From: Nocardioides litoris
GTDB lineage: Bacteria > Actinomycetota > Actinomycetes > Propionibacteriales > Nocardioidaceae
Length of the DNA: 64,000 bases
Direction: 5' to 3'
NCBI RefSeq assembly: GCF_006346315.1
Contig: NZ_VDMR01000002.1
Span: 496,001 to 560,000 of the forward strand
In this document: piece after piece, positions 1-8,757 of the stretch
How positions within the stretch are numbered: the first letter of the stretch is position 1
How the letters are laid out: the number at the start of each line of letters is the position of its first letter
Notes under the pieces: generated by a model
What the model was told of the DNA's origin: nothing
The model's input: the letters and a program-made list of their open reading frames with translations, nothing else
Database searches by the model: none
Position numbers and translations under genes: made by a program

Positions 1-816
1 GTCGAGGCGCGACAGCTCGGCCAGCAGGGCCAGGTGGGTCTCGAGCGGCGCCGTCTCGTGGGCGCCCCAGATGCCGGAGCCGGGGGAGAGCCGGATGCCG
101 ACCCGGTCGGCGCCGACCGCGTCGGCCGTGGCCCCGACGGCCTCGACGGCGAACCGGATCCGGCCGGTCGTCGACCCGCCGTACCGGTCGGTGCGCAGGT
201 TGGCGTCGTCGGAGAGGAACTGCGCGACCAGGTAGCCGTTGGCCCCGTGCAGCTCGACCCCGTCGAACCCGGCCCGCACGCCGCGCACCGCGGCCTCGGC
301 GTACGACGCCGCCTGCTCGGCCACCTCGCTGGTGGCCAGGGCGCGCGGCACGGGGAAGTCCTGCGGCCCGCGCGGCGTGAAGGTCTGCCCGGTCGCGGGC
401 ACCGCCGACGGGGCGACGGGCTGGTGGCCGGTGGTGAAGGGGTGCGAGACCCGGCCGCCGTGCATGAGCTGGGCCACGACGTGGCCCCCGGCGTCGTGGA
501 CGGCCCCGGTGACCTGTCGCCATGACGCCTCCTGCTCGTCGGTGTGCAGGCCCGGCGTGCCGGGGTTGGACTGCCCGACCAGGCTCGGCTGGACGCCGTC
601 GCTGACGATGAGGCCGGCAGAGGCCCGCTGGGCGAAGTAGGTCGCCATCAAGGGCGTGGCCAGCCCGTCGGCGGTGGCGCGCACGCGGCTCATCGGCGCC
701 ATGACGACGCGGTTGGGCAGGCGGAGCCGGCCGACGGTGACGGGCTCCAGCAGGGCGTCGGCGCCGGTGGGGGCGGCGGCGGGGGCGGACGGGGACGGGT
801 GGTCGTCGTTGCTCAT
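1..816 (-). CDS. Alkene reductase, Old Yellow Enzyme family (C-terminus cut by window edge)
   Basis: FMN-dependent ene-reductase that would reduce activated C=C bonds with NAD(P)H in the cytoplasm. The 272 visible residues show the TIM-barrel opening with an APMSR motif near residue 40, a QLMHGGRVSHP strand and the VELHGANGYL segment. His190 and Asn193 match the substrate-binding His/Asn pair of the NemA/OYE group, and a DRYGGS motif follows. ATG 814-816 is the only good start before the shared promoter. The gene is divergent from a MerR regulator across a perfect dyad, a common arrangement for inducible ene-reductases, so I infer control by that regulator. About 90-100 C-terminal residues lie outside the window. 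The family is certain; the substrate is unknown. Confidence 0.93.
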   Translation of the reverse strand, partial: MSNDDHPSPSAPAAAPTGADALLEPVTVGRLRLPNRVVMAPMSRVRATADGLATPLMATYFAQRASAGLIVSDGVQPSLVGQSNPGTPGLHTDEQEASWRQVTGAVHDAGGHVVAQLMHGGRVSHPFTTGHQPVAPSAVPATGQTFTPRGPQDFPVPRALATSEVAEQAASYAEAAVRGVRAGFDGVELHGANGYLVAQFLSDDANLRTDRYGGSTTGRIRFAVEAVGATADAVGADRVGIRLSPGSGIWGAHETAPLETHLALLAELSRLD

Positions 817-829
817 GGGTCTACGCTCA

Positions 830-851
830 CCCCTGACACTGACGTCAGGGG
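830..851. promoter_or_regulatory. MerR-type operator dyad between the ene-reductase and merR genes
   Basis: Perfect inverted repeat CCCCTGAC-N6-GTCAGGGG in the 69-bp divergent spacer. Position, symmetry and size fit a MerR-family operator. Binding by the adjacent regulator is inferred. Confidence 0.65.
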
Positions 852-885
852 CAAGTCCTGGCGGACGAGGAGAGGCGGACCACCC

Positions 886-1254
886 GTGCGGATCGGCGAC
901 CTGGCCCGGCAGACCGGGGCGAGCGAGCGCTCGCTGCGCTACTACGAGGAGCAGGGCCTGCTCCACAGCGACCGCTCTCCCGCCGGGCAGCGGCTCTACG
1001 ACGACGCCGCCGTCGACCGGGTCGCCTGGATCCAGCGCCTGTACGCCGCCGGCCTGAGCAGCCGCGTCCTGGTCGACCTGCTCCCGTGCGTCGAGACGCC
1101 GAGCGAGGCCACGACCCGGTCCACCCTCGACCGGTTGCGCGAGGAGCACGCGCGCCTGGGCGAGCACGTCGACGAGCTCGTCCGCACCCGGGAGACCCTC
1201 GCCGAGGTCATCGCCTGCAGCGAGCGCCACCTGGCCGCCCCGGCCGCCGGCTGA
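886..1254 (+). CDS. MerR family transcriptional regulator
   Basis: 122-residue DNA-binding regulator. The N-terminal winged helix-turn-helix begins VRIGDLARQTGASERSLRYYEEQGLL, followed by the typical Q-R-LYDD wing and a coiled-coil dimerisation helix ending in a short tail (RETLAEVIACSERHL). The open frame extends upstream, but the MerR domain starts at GTG 886, preceded by the purine-rich ribosome-binding site AGGAGAGG. It is divergent from the ene-reductase and probably autoregulated through the dyad at 830-851. A single Cys near residue 113 could sense electrophiles, but that is speculative. There is no effector domain beyond the short tail. Confidence 0.9.
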   Translation: MRIGDLARQTGASERSLRYYEEQGLLHSDRSPAGQRLYDDAAVDRVAWIQRLYAAGLSSRVLVDLLPCVETPSEATTRSTLDRLREEHARLGEHVDELVRTRETLAEVIACSERHLAAPAAG

Positions 1255-1270
1255 GCCCGGTCAGGCCCGG

Positions 1271-1471
1271 TCAGCCCCGGGGGTCGGGGGTCTGCGTGGA
1301 CTCGAGGCGGGTGCCCTCGGGGTCGTCGACGCGCTCGTCCGACTCGGCCAGGACCGCCTCGGCCTGCGCCTCGGGGTCGTCGCTGCCGACGGCCCGCTCC
1401 TCGTCGAGCAGCTCGGCCCGCGACTCGATCCGGTCGTGCTCGGCCTGGCGCTCCTGGTCCGACTCGCTCAT
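1271..1471 (-). CDS. Small acidic protein of unknown function
   Basis: 66 residues, extremely rich in Glu, Asp, Ser and Arg, no Cys and no hydrophobic segment; probably a soluble, disordered or helical protein. It looks real because a TAGCGT -10 box lies 6 nt before the ATG (leaderless pattern). It is convergent with the merR gene, whose stop is 17 bp away, and divergent from the secreted-protein gene. I do not recognise a family. Confidence 0.6.
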   Translation of the reverse strand: MSESDQERQAEHDRIESRAELLDEERAVGSDDPEAQAEAVLAESDERVDDPEGTRLESTQTPDPRG

Positions 1472-1477
1472 CCCGCC

Positions 1478-1483
1478 ACGCTA
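1478..1483 (-). promoter_or_regulatory. -10 box of leaderless small-protein gene
   Basis: TAGCGT on the minus strand, 6 nt before ATG 1471, which places transcription start at the start codon. Confidence 0.5.
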
Positions 1484-1522
1484 GCCGGGTCCCGCGGGCC
1501 GGTTGACGCCCGCAGGGGCGGG

Positions 1523-1528
1523 TAGATT
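1523..1528 (+). promoter_or_regulatory. -10 box of leaderless secreted-protein gene
   Basis: TAGATT 7 nt before GTG 1536. A TTGACG lies upstream at 1503-1508 but only 14 bp away, short for a classic -35. This box argues against the upstream TTG at 1503 as start. Confidence 0.5.
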
Positions 1529-1535
1529 CCGCGCC

Positions 1536-2859
1536 GTGGTGCGACCGGGGACGACCAGGGCGGCGGCGCTCGTCGGCGCGGCCCTGCTGGGTCTCCCGTC
1601 GTGGGCCGTCGCGGCGGTGGCGGCCTCGACCGGCCCGACCGCGACGCCGGTCGACCTCGGGGGCACGCCCCGGGCCGGCAGCAGCGACCCCGGCACCCCG
1701 ACGGAGGTCACCGCCGGTCTCTGGTCGGACTCCCTCGAGGGACCGGGCGGCGACCCGAGCAACGCACGCTGGTTCTCCTACCGCCGGACGATGGCCGGCA
1801 GCGCCGTCCTCGTCGCGGTCACCGCGACCTCGCCGGAGTCCTCGGACTCGATCGGCGTGGCCGTGCGCGCCGGGACCACCGAGTGCGGCAGCGACACCTC
1901 GACCGCCGGCTACCCGGTCGCGTTCTCCGCCTTCGGGGCCTCGGTCGTCGCCCCCGACGGCACGTTCGGGGAGCGCGACGACCCCTGCCTCACGGCCGAG
2001 ACGCTCGCGATCCGGGTCGACCGCGCCGCCTCGTCGGCGCAGGGCGAGGTGCCGTTCGCGCTCCGCGTCGTCGAGGAGGCGCCCGTGCGCAGCGCCGAGC
2101 CCGACCTGCCCACGCCCCCGACCGAGACCATCGCCCCCACGCCCGACGTGGGTGACGGCGAGGAGGTCGCCGGCGCGGGGTCCTTCGACGGCGCCCCCGA
2201 CCTCGCCCCCGGTTCGTACGCCGACGCGCTGCCCGAGGGCACCGAGCGGCTCTACCGGGTGCGCCTCGACTGGGGCCAGTCCCTCGCGGTCCGCGCCGAG
2301 CTGCCGGCGGCCGACGAGGCCACCGTCGAGTCGTTCGGGGGCGCCGGCCCGACGGTGAGCCTCACCCTCTTCGACCCGTTGCGCAACAGCTTCGACGGCG
2401 GTGCCGAGGGCGAGGAGGCCCAGGTCACCTGGGGCGCCGACGCCATCTCGCTGTACGACGGCACCGTCCCGGTCGCCTACCTCGCCCGCTTCGAGGGCAG
2501 CCCGGTCACCGTCCCCGGTGACTACTGGTTCTCGCTCGCCGTCGCCGCCGCGCCCGAAGACCGCGACGCGCTGGAGGTACCGGTCGAGATCGGGGTCGAG
2601 GTGGAGGGCGACCCCGAGGGCGCGCCGTCGTTCGCGACGACGGTCCAGGCGCCCGACAGCGGCCCGGGCCCCGACGACTACGACCCGGCGACGCCCTACC
2701 TCCTCGGCGACGGCCAGTGGTCGGCCGAGGTGGCCGGCGTGCCGCGCGGCCCGGGCGAGGGCGGCGCCGGCTCCTCGGCACGCCGCGCCGCCGGTGGGGC
2801 GCTCGCGCTGGTCAGCCTGCTCTGCCTCGGCGCCGGTGGGGTGCTGCTGCGTCGGCGGG

Positions 2860-2882
<23 letters not shown>
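1536..2882 (+). CDS. Secreted, C-terminally membrane-anchored protein of unknown function
   Basis: 448 residues. A signal peptide (about residues 1-35) leads to a long extracytoplasmic part made of two similar beta-rich segments (about 40-190 and 210-370) joined by a Pro/Thr-rich linker. It ends in one transmembrane helix and an Arg-rich tail (LRRRVSPAAAR), giving type I topology. Aromatic-rich strands and paired Cys residues in the first segment suggest sugar-binding or pre-peptidase-like beta sandwiches, but I cannot name the family. GTG 1536 was chosen from the leaderless -10 box. The 3' end overlaps the convergent kinase gene by 23 bp. Confidence 0.8.
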
Positions 2883-3912
<1,030 letters not shown>

Positions 3913-3930
3913 GCGTGGAGAGGCTAGTCG

Positions 3931-3957
3931 TCTCGAGACAGGCCACCGTGGGTCGGG
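3931..3957. repeat. Deleted copy of the extragenic repeat found at 38372
   Basis: CTCGAGACAGGC joined directly to CACCGTGGGT. The same two flanks occur in the tandem copies at 38372-38480, where about 20 extra bases separate them. It sits in the spacer between the kinase and acetyltransferase genes. Confidence 0.55.
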
Positions 3958-3976
3958 CCGACGTCCCCGACGGTGC

Positions 3977-4906
3977 TCAGGTGAGCGTGACCGCCCGGTG
4001 CACCCAGGTCGAGGTGACGACCATGCCGACCTTCTCGTAGAGCCCGAGGGCGCCGGTGCGGCTGTCGGTGGACAGGCCGCAGGTCTCGACGCCGTGCTCG
4101 CGGGCGACCCGGAAGGTGTCGACCATCAGGGCCTGGGCGAGGCCGCGTCCGCGCTGGTCGGCCCGGGTGGCGAGCCGGGCGATGTAGGCCTCCCGCTCGC
4201 CGGCGTGCTCGCCCTCGCCCTCGAAGACCTGGAGCACCGCGGCCCCGACGACCGTGCCGTCGCCGTCGAGGACGACGCGCACGTGCCAGGGCTCGTGCCC
4301 CGGCCGACCCGTGGTGCGGGCGGTGAAGTCGTCCCAGGTCTCCCGCTCACGCTCCGACCACTCCAGGAAGGCGTCCTCCATCACGTCGTGGGCGGCGGGG
4401 AGCTCGTCGGGCTCGGCCGCGCGGACGGCGTACCCGTCGGGGAGCGGGCGGTCGGGGACCGTCGCGCCCTCCGGCAGCTTGAGCACCCAGCTCGTCCAGC
4501 GCACGTGGTAGCCGAGCTCGGTCAGCAACCGGTCGCCCGCCGAGCCCTGCGGCACCGGGCCGCCCACGATCCGCGCGCCGCGGGAGCGGGCCAGGTCGCG
4601 CGCCCAGGCGGACAGCCAGGTGCCGAGGCCGCGGCCTCGGTGGTCGGGGTGGACGGCGACCTCGGCGCGCTCGGGGGCGTTGAGCTCGGCGCAGGCGACC
4701 AGCCGGTCGCCCTCGAGGACGCCGACCGTGCTGGTGGCCACGTCGAAGCTGGGCCGCTGCCAGTCGCTGACGACGTCGGCCTCCTCGATCTCGGGCCGGC
4801 CGACGTCGTGGGTCTCCTGGGCGGCGTGGACCTCGTAGACGGCGCGGGTGTCGGCGAGGGTGAGCGGCCGGGCAGTGCAGCCGGGCGGCAGCGGGAGGTC
4901 GGTCAC
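3977..4906 (-). CDS. GNAT family N-acetyltransferase with two GNAT domains
   Basis: 309 residues made of two GCN5-type folds, the layout of mycothiol synthase and related acyltransferases. The first (about 10-150) has the acetyl-CoA motif VHPDHRGRGLG; the second (about 155-305) has ATRADQRGRGLAQALM followed by the usual helix and beta-bulge. Start is GTG 4906 (V-T-D-L-P). The context (kinase on one side, YceI on the other) gives no pathway. It lacks clear mycothiol synthase identity, so the substrate is left open; small-molecule or drug acylation is plausible. Confidence 0.88.
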   Translation of the reverse strand: MTDLPLPPGCTARPLTLADTRAVYEVHAAQETHDVGRPEIEEADVVSDWQRPSFDVATSTVGVLEGDRLVACAELNAPERAEVAVHPDHRGRGLGTWLSAWARDLARSRGARIVGGPVPQGSAGDRLLTELGYHVRWTSWVLKLPEGATVPDRPLPDGYAVRAAEPDELPAAHDVMEDAFLEWSERERETWDDFTARTTGRPGHEPWHVRVVLDGDGTVVGAAVLQVFEGEGEHAGEREAYIARLATRADQRGRGLAQALMVDTFRVAREHGVETCGLSTDSRTGALGLYEKVGMVVTSTWVHRAVTLT

Positions 4907-4970
4907 GAGCAGGTATCGAAGCCGACGCCGGTGCCGCCCGGCCAGGGGTTTTGCCGGGGGGACCGGCCGG

Positions 4971-5534
4971 TCAGGCGGTCTTGATGGCGGAGACGTCGAG
5001 CTCGAGGGTGACCTTTTCCGAGACGAGCACGCCGCCGGTCTCGAGCGCGGCGTTGAAGGTCAGGCCCCAGTCGCTGCGCTTGACGACGACCGAGCCCTCG
5101 AAGCCGACGCGGGTGTTGCCGAACGGGTCCTGGGACGAGCCGACCTCCTCGAAGTCGATCGTGACCGGGTTGGTGGTGCCCTTGATGGTCAGGTCACCGG
5201 TGATCGTCCAGGTGCTGCCGTCGCGGGAGACCTCGGTGGAGCGGAAGGTGATCTGCGGGTGGTCGCCCGAGCCGAAGAAGTCGTTGCTCTGCAGGTGGCC
5301 GTCACGGTCGGCGTTGCCCGTGGAGACGCTCGCGGCCTCGATGGTCAGGTCGACCCGGGAGTTCGCCGGGGTGGCGGTGTCGACGTGCGCGGTGCCGGCG
5401 AGCTCGTGGAACTGGCCGCGGACCTTGGTGACCATCGCGTGCCGGGCGACGAAGCCGACGCGGCTGTGCGAGGGGTCGATGGTGTAGTCGCCGGTGATGT
5501 CGGTCAGGACGGTGGTGGCGGGGTCGAAGGACAT
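4971..5534 (-). CDS. YceI family protein
   Basis: 187-residue lipocalin-like barrel that binds isoprenoid-type lipids in characterised homologues. It starts GDYTIDPSHSRVGFVARHAMVTKVRGQF, the standard YceI opening, and runs through repeating beta strands to LELDVSAIKTA. There is no signal peptide, so a cytoplasmic location is likely. The frame is open further upstream, but the YceI fold begins at ATG 5534, preceded by a strong GAGGAG ribosome-binding site. Two inverted repeats just upstream (5560-5573 and 5580-5597) suggest tight control, yet no MarR or TetR gene lies beside it. Confidence 0.92.
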   Translation of the reverse strand: MSFDPATTVLTDITGDYTIDPSHSRVGFVARHAMVTKVRGQFHELAGTAHVDTATPANSRVDLTIEAASVSTGNADRDGHLQSNDFFGSGDHPQITFRSTEVSRDGSTWTITGDLTIKGTTNPVTIDFEEVGSSQDPFGNTRVGFEGSVVVKRSDWGLTFNAALETGGVLVSEKVTLELDVSAIKTA

Positions 5535-5559
5535 GGTGGGCTCCTCGGGAGACGGGATG

Positions 5560-5573
5560 GTTGAAGAATCAAC
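5560..5573. promoter_or_regulatory. MarR-like inverted repeat upstream of yceI
   Basis: GTTGA-AGAA-TCAAC, 25 bp before the yceI ATG. The TTGA-N4-TCAA pattern resembles MarR/OhrR-class operators; the cognate regulator is not in this window. Confidence 0.4.
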
Positions 5574-5579
5574 ATCATG

Positions 5580-5597
5580 AACGGACCGCGGTCCGTT
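5580..5597. promoter_or_regulatory. Perfect 18-bp palindrome upstream of yceI, TetR-like operator
   Basis: AACGGACCG-CGGTCCGTT, perfectly symmetric with no spacer, 45 bp before the yceI start. Size and sequence type resemble TetR-family operators. Confidence 0.5.
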
Positions 5598-5648
5598 TCT
5601 GTTCCCGGGGTGGCGAGGAAGTCCCGAAGTGGTCTGGTCCACGCACGA

Positions 5649-5681
5649 CGACGCCCCGCCGACGGTGTCGGCGGGGCGTCG
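5649..5681 (-). terminator. Strong hairpin terminator after the 42-residue gene
   Basis: Perfect 15-bp GC-rich stem (CGACGCCCCGCCGAC and its complement) with a 3-nt loop, 27 nt past the stop of the small minus-strand gene and ahead of the yceI promoter region. No U-run follows, which is usual in this GC range. Confidence 0.75.
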
Positions 5682-5707
5682 CTCGGGACTGCTGGGTGGT
5701 GGGGCCG

Positions 5708-5836
5708 TCAGGCGGCCTGGCTCACGCGGGAGACGAGGGCCGGCTCGAACCAGACCGCCTCCATGCGCGTGCGTCCGGCCTCGTCGGTCACCGGGACCCA
5801 GCGCATCTCGAGCTGGGGGCGACGGTCGTCGGTCAT
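5708..5836 (-). CDS. Small conserved-looking protein, 42 residues
   Basis: 42-residue product with a compact pattern of charged and aromatic residues (LEMRWVPVTDEAGRTRMEAVWFEPALV). It looks like a genuine short gene: a near-perfect Shine-Dalgarno (AGGAGGTG) sits 5 nt before ATG 5836, a strong hairpin terminator follows the stop, and the upstream region is unusually AT-rich for this genome. The leader has a 9-bp direct repeat (GGTGAACAG twice). No transmembrane segment or Cys. Function unknown; I infer a stress or envelope-related micro-protein only from its isolated, well-framed transcription unit. Confidence 0.7.
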   Translation of the reverse strand: MTDDRRPQLEMRWVPVTDEAGRTRMEAVWFEPALVSRVSQAA

Positions 5837-5961
5837 GGGACACCTCCTGTTCACCTTCTGTTCACCAAAGGTAGCCGATCCCCACCGCGAACGCCAGTGG
5901 ACGTCAGGATCACCCGTGCTCCCCCACCTGAGGGGGTGATCAGCGGCGCGTCGACCGTGCT

Positions 5962-5989
5962 GCGCCCCACCCCTTGGTAGGTGGGGCGC
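5962..5989. other. Intergenic hairpin
   Basis: 10-bp stem GCGCCCCACC with an 8-nt loop CCTTGGTA in the divergent region between the 42-residue gene and the next plus-strand gene. It could be a regulatory or insulating structure; function unknown. Confidence 0.4.
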
Positions 5990-6046
5990 GTGTGGTCGAG
6001 CCGCAGGGAGCCGCGCACTCCGCACCAGGACCGCGGACCGCGACTC

Positions 6047-6064
6047 CTGCCCGATTTCGGGCAG
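6047..6064. promoter_or_regulatory. Palindrome CTGCCCGA-TT-TCGGGCAG upstream of small gene
   Basis: 8-bp perfect arms with a 2-bp centre, 40 bp before GTG 6104. Size and position suggest a dimeric-repressor operator over the promoter. Confidence 0.45.
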
Positions 6065-6103
6065 AAAGTGGACGTTGGACCCCGGGGAGGTCAGGGTGGG
6101 GCC

Positions 6104-6367
6104 GTGACCGCCGATCCCCGCCTCGTCGCCCACGTGGCGTCGACCACCGGCCTCACCCCGGCCGAGGCGGCCCGGGTCGTCGACGACGTCGTCGCGTTCC
6201 TCGCCGAGCCGGTCGGGGCCTACGTGCGTCGGCGCCACGGCGAGCTCAAGACCTACGGCGCCCGCAACGCCGAGATCTTCGCCCGGCTGGCCGTCGAGCT
6301 CGAGGGCCGCGTCGTCGCGGCCCCCCGGCTCAGCGAGCGCCAGCTGCGTCGCCTCGTCTACGGCTGA
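6104..6367 (+). CDS. Small helical protein of unknown function
   Basis: 87 residues, predicted nearly all helical, with TPAEAARVVDDVVAFL near the N-terminus and a basic C-terminus (LSERQLRRLVYG). The overall feel is of a small nucleic-acid- or protein-binding domain, but I do not recognise a family. GTG 6104 has an acceptable GGAGGTCAGG upstream. It directly precedes glmS (82 bp), the gap being filled by imperfect CCCCGGCCCA-type tandem sequence (about 6368-6425), so co-transcription is possible. A palindromic site lies just upstream. Confidence 0.65.
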   Translation: MTADPRLVAHVASTTGLTPAEAARVVDDVVAFLAEPVGAYVRRRHGELKTYGARNAEIFARLAVELEGRVVAAPRLSERQLRRLVYG

Positions 6368-6449
6368 GCCCACCCCGGCCCACCCCGGCCCGCCCCGGCC
6401 CACCTCGGCCCATCCCGCCCCCGTCACCCAGGACAGAAGGAGCACCGCC

Positions 6450-8279
6450 ATGTGCGGCATCGTCGGCTACATCGGCACCCAGCAGGCCGGACCGCTGCTG
6501 CTGGAGGGCCTCGCCCGCCTCGAGCACCGCGGCTACGACTCCGCGGGAGCGGCGGTCCTCGCCCCGTCCGGGCTGCGGGTCGCCAAGCGCGCCGGCCGGG
6601 TCGCCGACCTGCGCGAGGCCCTGCCGGGACGCTTCACGGGCCGCGCCGGCATCGGCCACACCCGGTGGGCCACCCACGGCCCGGCCACCGACGCCAACGC
6701 CCACCCGCACCTCGACGCCACCGGCCGGGTCGCGGTGGTCCACAACGGCATCATCGACAACGCCGCGGCCCTGCGCGCCGAGCTCACCGCCGCCGGCGTC
6801 GACCTGCGCTCCGACACCGACACCGAGGTGCTGGCCCACCTCGTCGGCCGCTCGACCGCGGAGACCCTCGAGGCCCGCGTCGCCGAGGCGCTGGCCCGGG
6901 TCGAGGGCACCTACGGCCTGGCCGTGCTGCACGCCGACTTCCCGGACCGCATCGTCGTCGCCCGCCTCGGCAGCCCGATCGTCGTCGGGGTGGGGGAGAA
7001 GGAGATGCACGTCGCCTCCGACATCGCCGCCCTGGTCCGCTACACCACCACCGTCGCCCACCTCGACGACGGCGAGATCGCCACCGTCACCGCGGGCGGG
7101 TTCACCACCTACCGGCTCGACCGGGCCGACCTCACCCACAGCCCCCGGGCCGCGGCCGCCCTCGACGTCGACGTGTCGTCGTACGACGTGCCGGAGGGGT
7201 CGGGCCACATGTGGCGCGAGATCCTCGAGCAGCCGGCCGCCGTCGAGCGGACCCTGCGCGGCCGCCTCGACGAGCGGTTCGGGACGGCGCACCTCGGCGG
7301 CCTCAACCTCGACCCCCGCGAGACCCGCGCCATCCGGCGGGTCAAGGTGCTCGGCTGCGGGTCGGCCTACTACGTCGGCCAGATGGGGGCCTCGCTCATC
7401 GAGGAGCTGGCCCGCATCCCCGCCGACGCCGAGGCGGCCAGCGAGTTCCGCTACCGCGACCCCGTCATCGAGCCCGACACCCTCTACGTCGCGGTCAGCC
7501 AGTCCGGCGAGACGATCGACACCCTGCTCGCGGTCCAGGAGGTCCGCCGCAAGGGCGGGCGCGTCGTCGGCCTGGTCAACGTCGTCGGCTCCGCCATCGC
7601 CCGCGAGGTCGACGGCGGCATCTACCTGCACGCCGGCCCCGAGGTCGCGGTCGCCTCGACCAAGGCCCTGACCACGATGTACGTCGGGTTCGCGCTGCTC
7701 GCGCTGCAGCTGGGGCGGGTGCGCGACCTCTCCATCGCCGACGGCAAGCGCATCGTGGCCGCGCTGCAGGAGCTGCCCGGGCTGGTGGAGGAGACGCTCG
7801 ACCTGGCCGAGCCGCTGGCCGAGGTGGCCCACGAGCTGGCCGCGGCGGAGAGCCTGTTCTACATCGGCCGGGTCCGCGGCTACCCGGTCGCCCGCGAGGG
7901 CGCGCAGAAGCTCAAGGAGGTCACCTACCGGCACGCCGAGGCCTACCCGACCTCCGAGCTCAAGCACGGCCCCCTCGCGCTGGTCTCGCCCGCGGTGCCC
8001 ACCGTGGCCCTGGTGCCCCTCGACGAGCTGACCGACCGCAACGTCGCCGCGCTGCACGAGGTCGCCGCCCGTGGCGGCCCGCTCGTGGTGGTCACCCACG
8101 CCGACGTCGACCTGGGCGACGTGCCGTGCCGCCGGGTCGACGTACCCCGGTCGGAGCGGGAGCTCGACCCGCTGCTGATGACCATCCCGCTGCAGCTGCT
8201 CGCGGTGCACGCCGCGACCCACCTCGGCCTCGACGTCGACAAGCCGCGCAACCTGGCCAAGTCGGTCACCGTCGAGTGA
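6450..8279 (+). CDS. glmS: Glutamine--fructose-6-phosphate aminotransferase (isomerizing)
   Basis: 609 residues. Makes glucosamine-6-phosphate from fructose-6-phosphate and glutamine, the first step to UDP-GlcNAc for peptidoglycan (and, in this group, mycothiol). Cys2 of MCGIVGYIG is the N-terminal glutaminase nucleophile; GHTRWATHG and HNGIIDN are glutaminase motifs. Two SIS sugar-isomerase domains follow (VLGCGSAYYVGQ, SQSGETIDTLLA, SELKHGPLALV) and the chain ends AKSVTVE as in the family. Length is normal. Ribosome-binding site AGAAGGAG precedes the ATG. No glmS ribozyme is visible upstream. Confidence 0.98.
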   Translation: MCGIVGYIGTQQAGPLLLEGLARLEHRGYDSAGAAVLAPSGLRVAKRAGRVADLREALPGRFTGRAGIGHTRWATHGPATDANAHPHLDATGRVAVVHNGIIDNAAALRAELTAAGVDLRSDTDTEVLAHLVGRSTAETLEARVAEALARVEGTYGLAVLHADFPDRIVVARLGSPIVVGVGEKEMHVASDIAALVRYTTTVAHLDDGEIATVTAGGFTTYRLDRADLTHSPRAAAALDVDVSSYDVPEGSGHMWREILEQPAAVERTLRGRLDERFGTAHLGGLNLDPRETRAIRRVKVLGCGSAYYVGQMGASLIEELARIPADAEAASEFRYRDPVIEPDTLYVAVSQSGETIDTLLAVQEVRRKGGRVVGLVNVVGSAIAREVDGGIYLHAGPEVAVASTKALTTMYVGFALLALQLGRVRDLSIADGKRIVAALQELPGLVEETLDLAEPLAEVAHELAAAESLFYIGRVRGYPVAREGAQKLKEVTYRHAEAYPTSELKHGPLALVSPAVPTVALVPLDELTDRNVAALHEVAARGGPLVVVTHADVDLGDVPCRRVDVPRSERELDPLLMTIPLQLLAVHAATHLGLDVDKPRNLAKSVTVE

Positions 8280-8296
8280 CGGCGCGCCCCGCCGGC

Positions 8297-8671
8297 TCAG
8301 CGCGTGGGGACGATCTCCCGGCCGAGGGGGAGCAGCGAGACCGGCACCATCTTGAAGCTGGCCACGCCGAGCGGGATGCCGATGACCGTCAGGCACAGCG
8401 CGATCCCCGAGAGCACGTGGCCGATGGCCAGCCAGATGCCCGCGACGACGAACCAGATGCCGTTGCCGATCGCCGAGGGGGCGCCCGCACCCGGCCGCGG
8501 GACGACCTCGCGCCCGAACGGCCACAGCGCGTAGCCCGCGATCCGGAACGACGCCAGCCCGAACGGGATCGTCACGACCAGCACGCAGCAGATGACGCCC
8601 GCCACGGCGTACCCGACGGCCATCCAGAAGCCGCACAGCACCAGCCAGAGGAGGTTGAGCAGGGTGCGCAC
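8297..8671 (-). CDS. YccF domain-containing inner-membrane protein
   Basis: 124-residue membrane protein with two YccF repeats, each made of hydrophobic helices followed by the motif IPFGLASFRIAGYALWPFGREVVP and its echo IPLGVASFKMVPVSLLPLGREIVP. About four transmembrane segments. Its biochemical role is unknown. GTG 8671 follows a CACACT -10 box by 6 nt, so the mRNA is probably leaderless. It is convergent with glmS. Confidence 0.92.
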   Translation of the reverse strand: MRTLLNLLWLVLCGFWMAVGYAVAGVICCVLVVTIPFGLASFRIAGYALWPFGREVVPRPGAGAPSAIGNGIWFVVAGIWLAIGHVLSGIALCLTVIGIPLGVASFKMVPVSLLPLGREIVPTR

Positions 8672-8677
8672 GCGGCC

Positions 8678-8683
8678 AGTGTG
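8678..8683 (-). promoter_or_regulatory. -10 box of leaderless yccF gene
   Basis: CACACT on the minus strand, 6 nt before GTG 8671; supports this start. Confidence 0.4.
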
Positions 8684-8757
8684 TCCGACGGGTGGGTGCG
8701 CGTGGGTACGGTCGAGCCGGCGGCGCCGCCGGCGCCCTGACGACGTGGGGGTCCGCA

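Noticed and set aside
1503..1535. TTG start 33 bp upstream of the secreted-protein gene
   Set aside because: The TTG lies in a TTGACG promoter-like element and a -10 box sits between it and GTG 1536, which has a clean signal peptide.
5535..5843. N-terminal extension of YceI by 103 residues
   Set aside because: The extension covers a terminator hairpin, two operators and the 42-residue gene; the YceI fold begins at 5534 with a strong ribosome-binding site.
6368..6425. CRISPR-like or satellite tandem of CCCCGGCCCA
   Set aside because: Units are short, imperfect and without spacers; ordinary C-rich slippage DNA before glmS.
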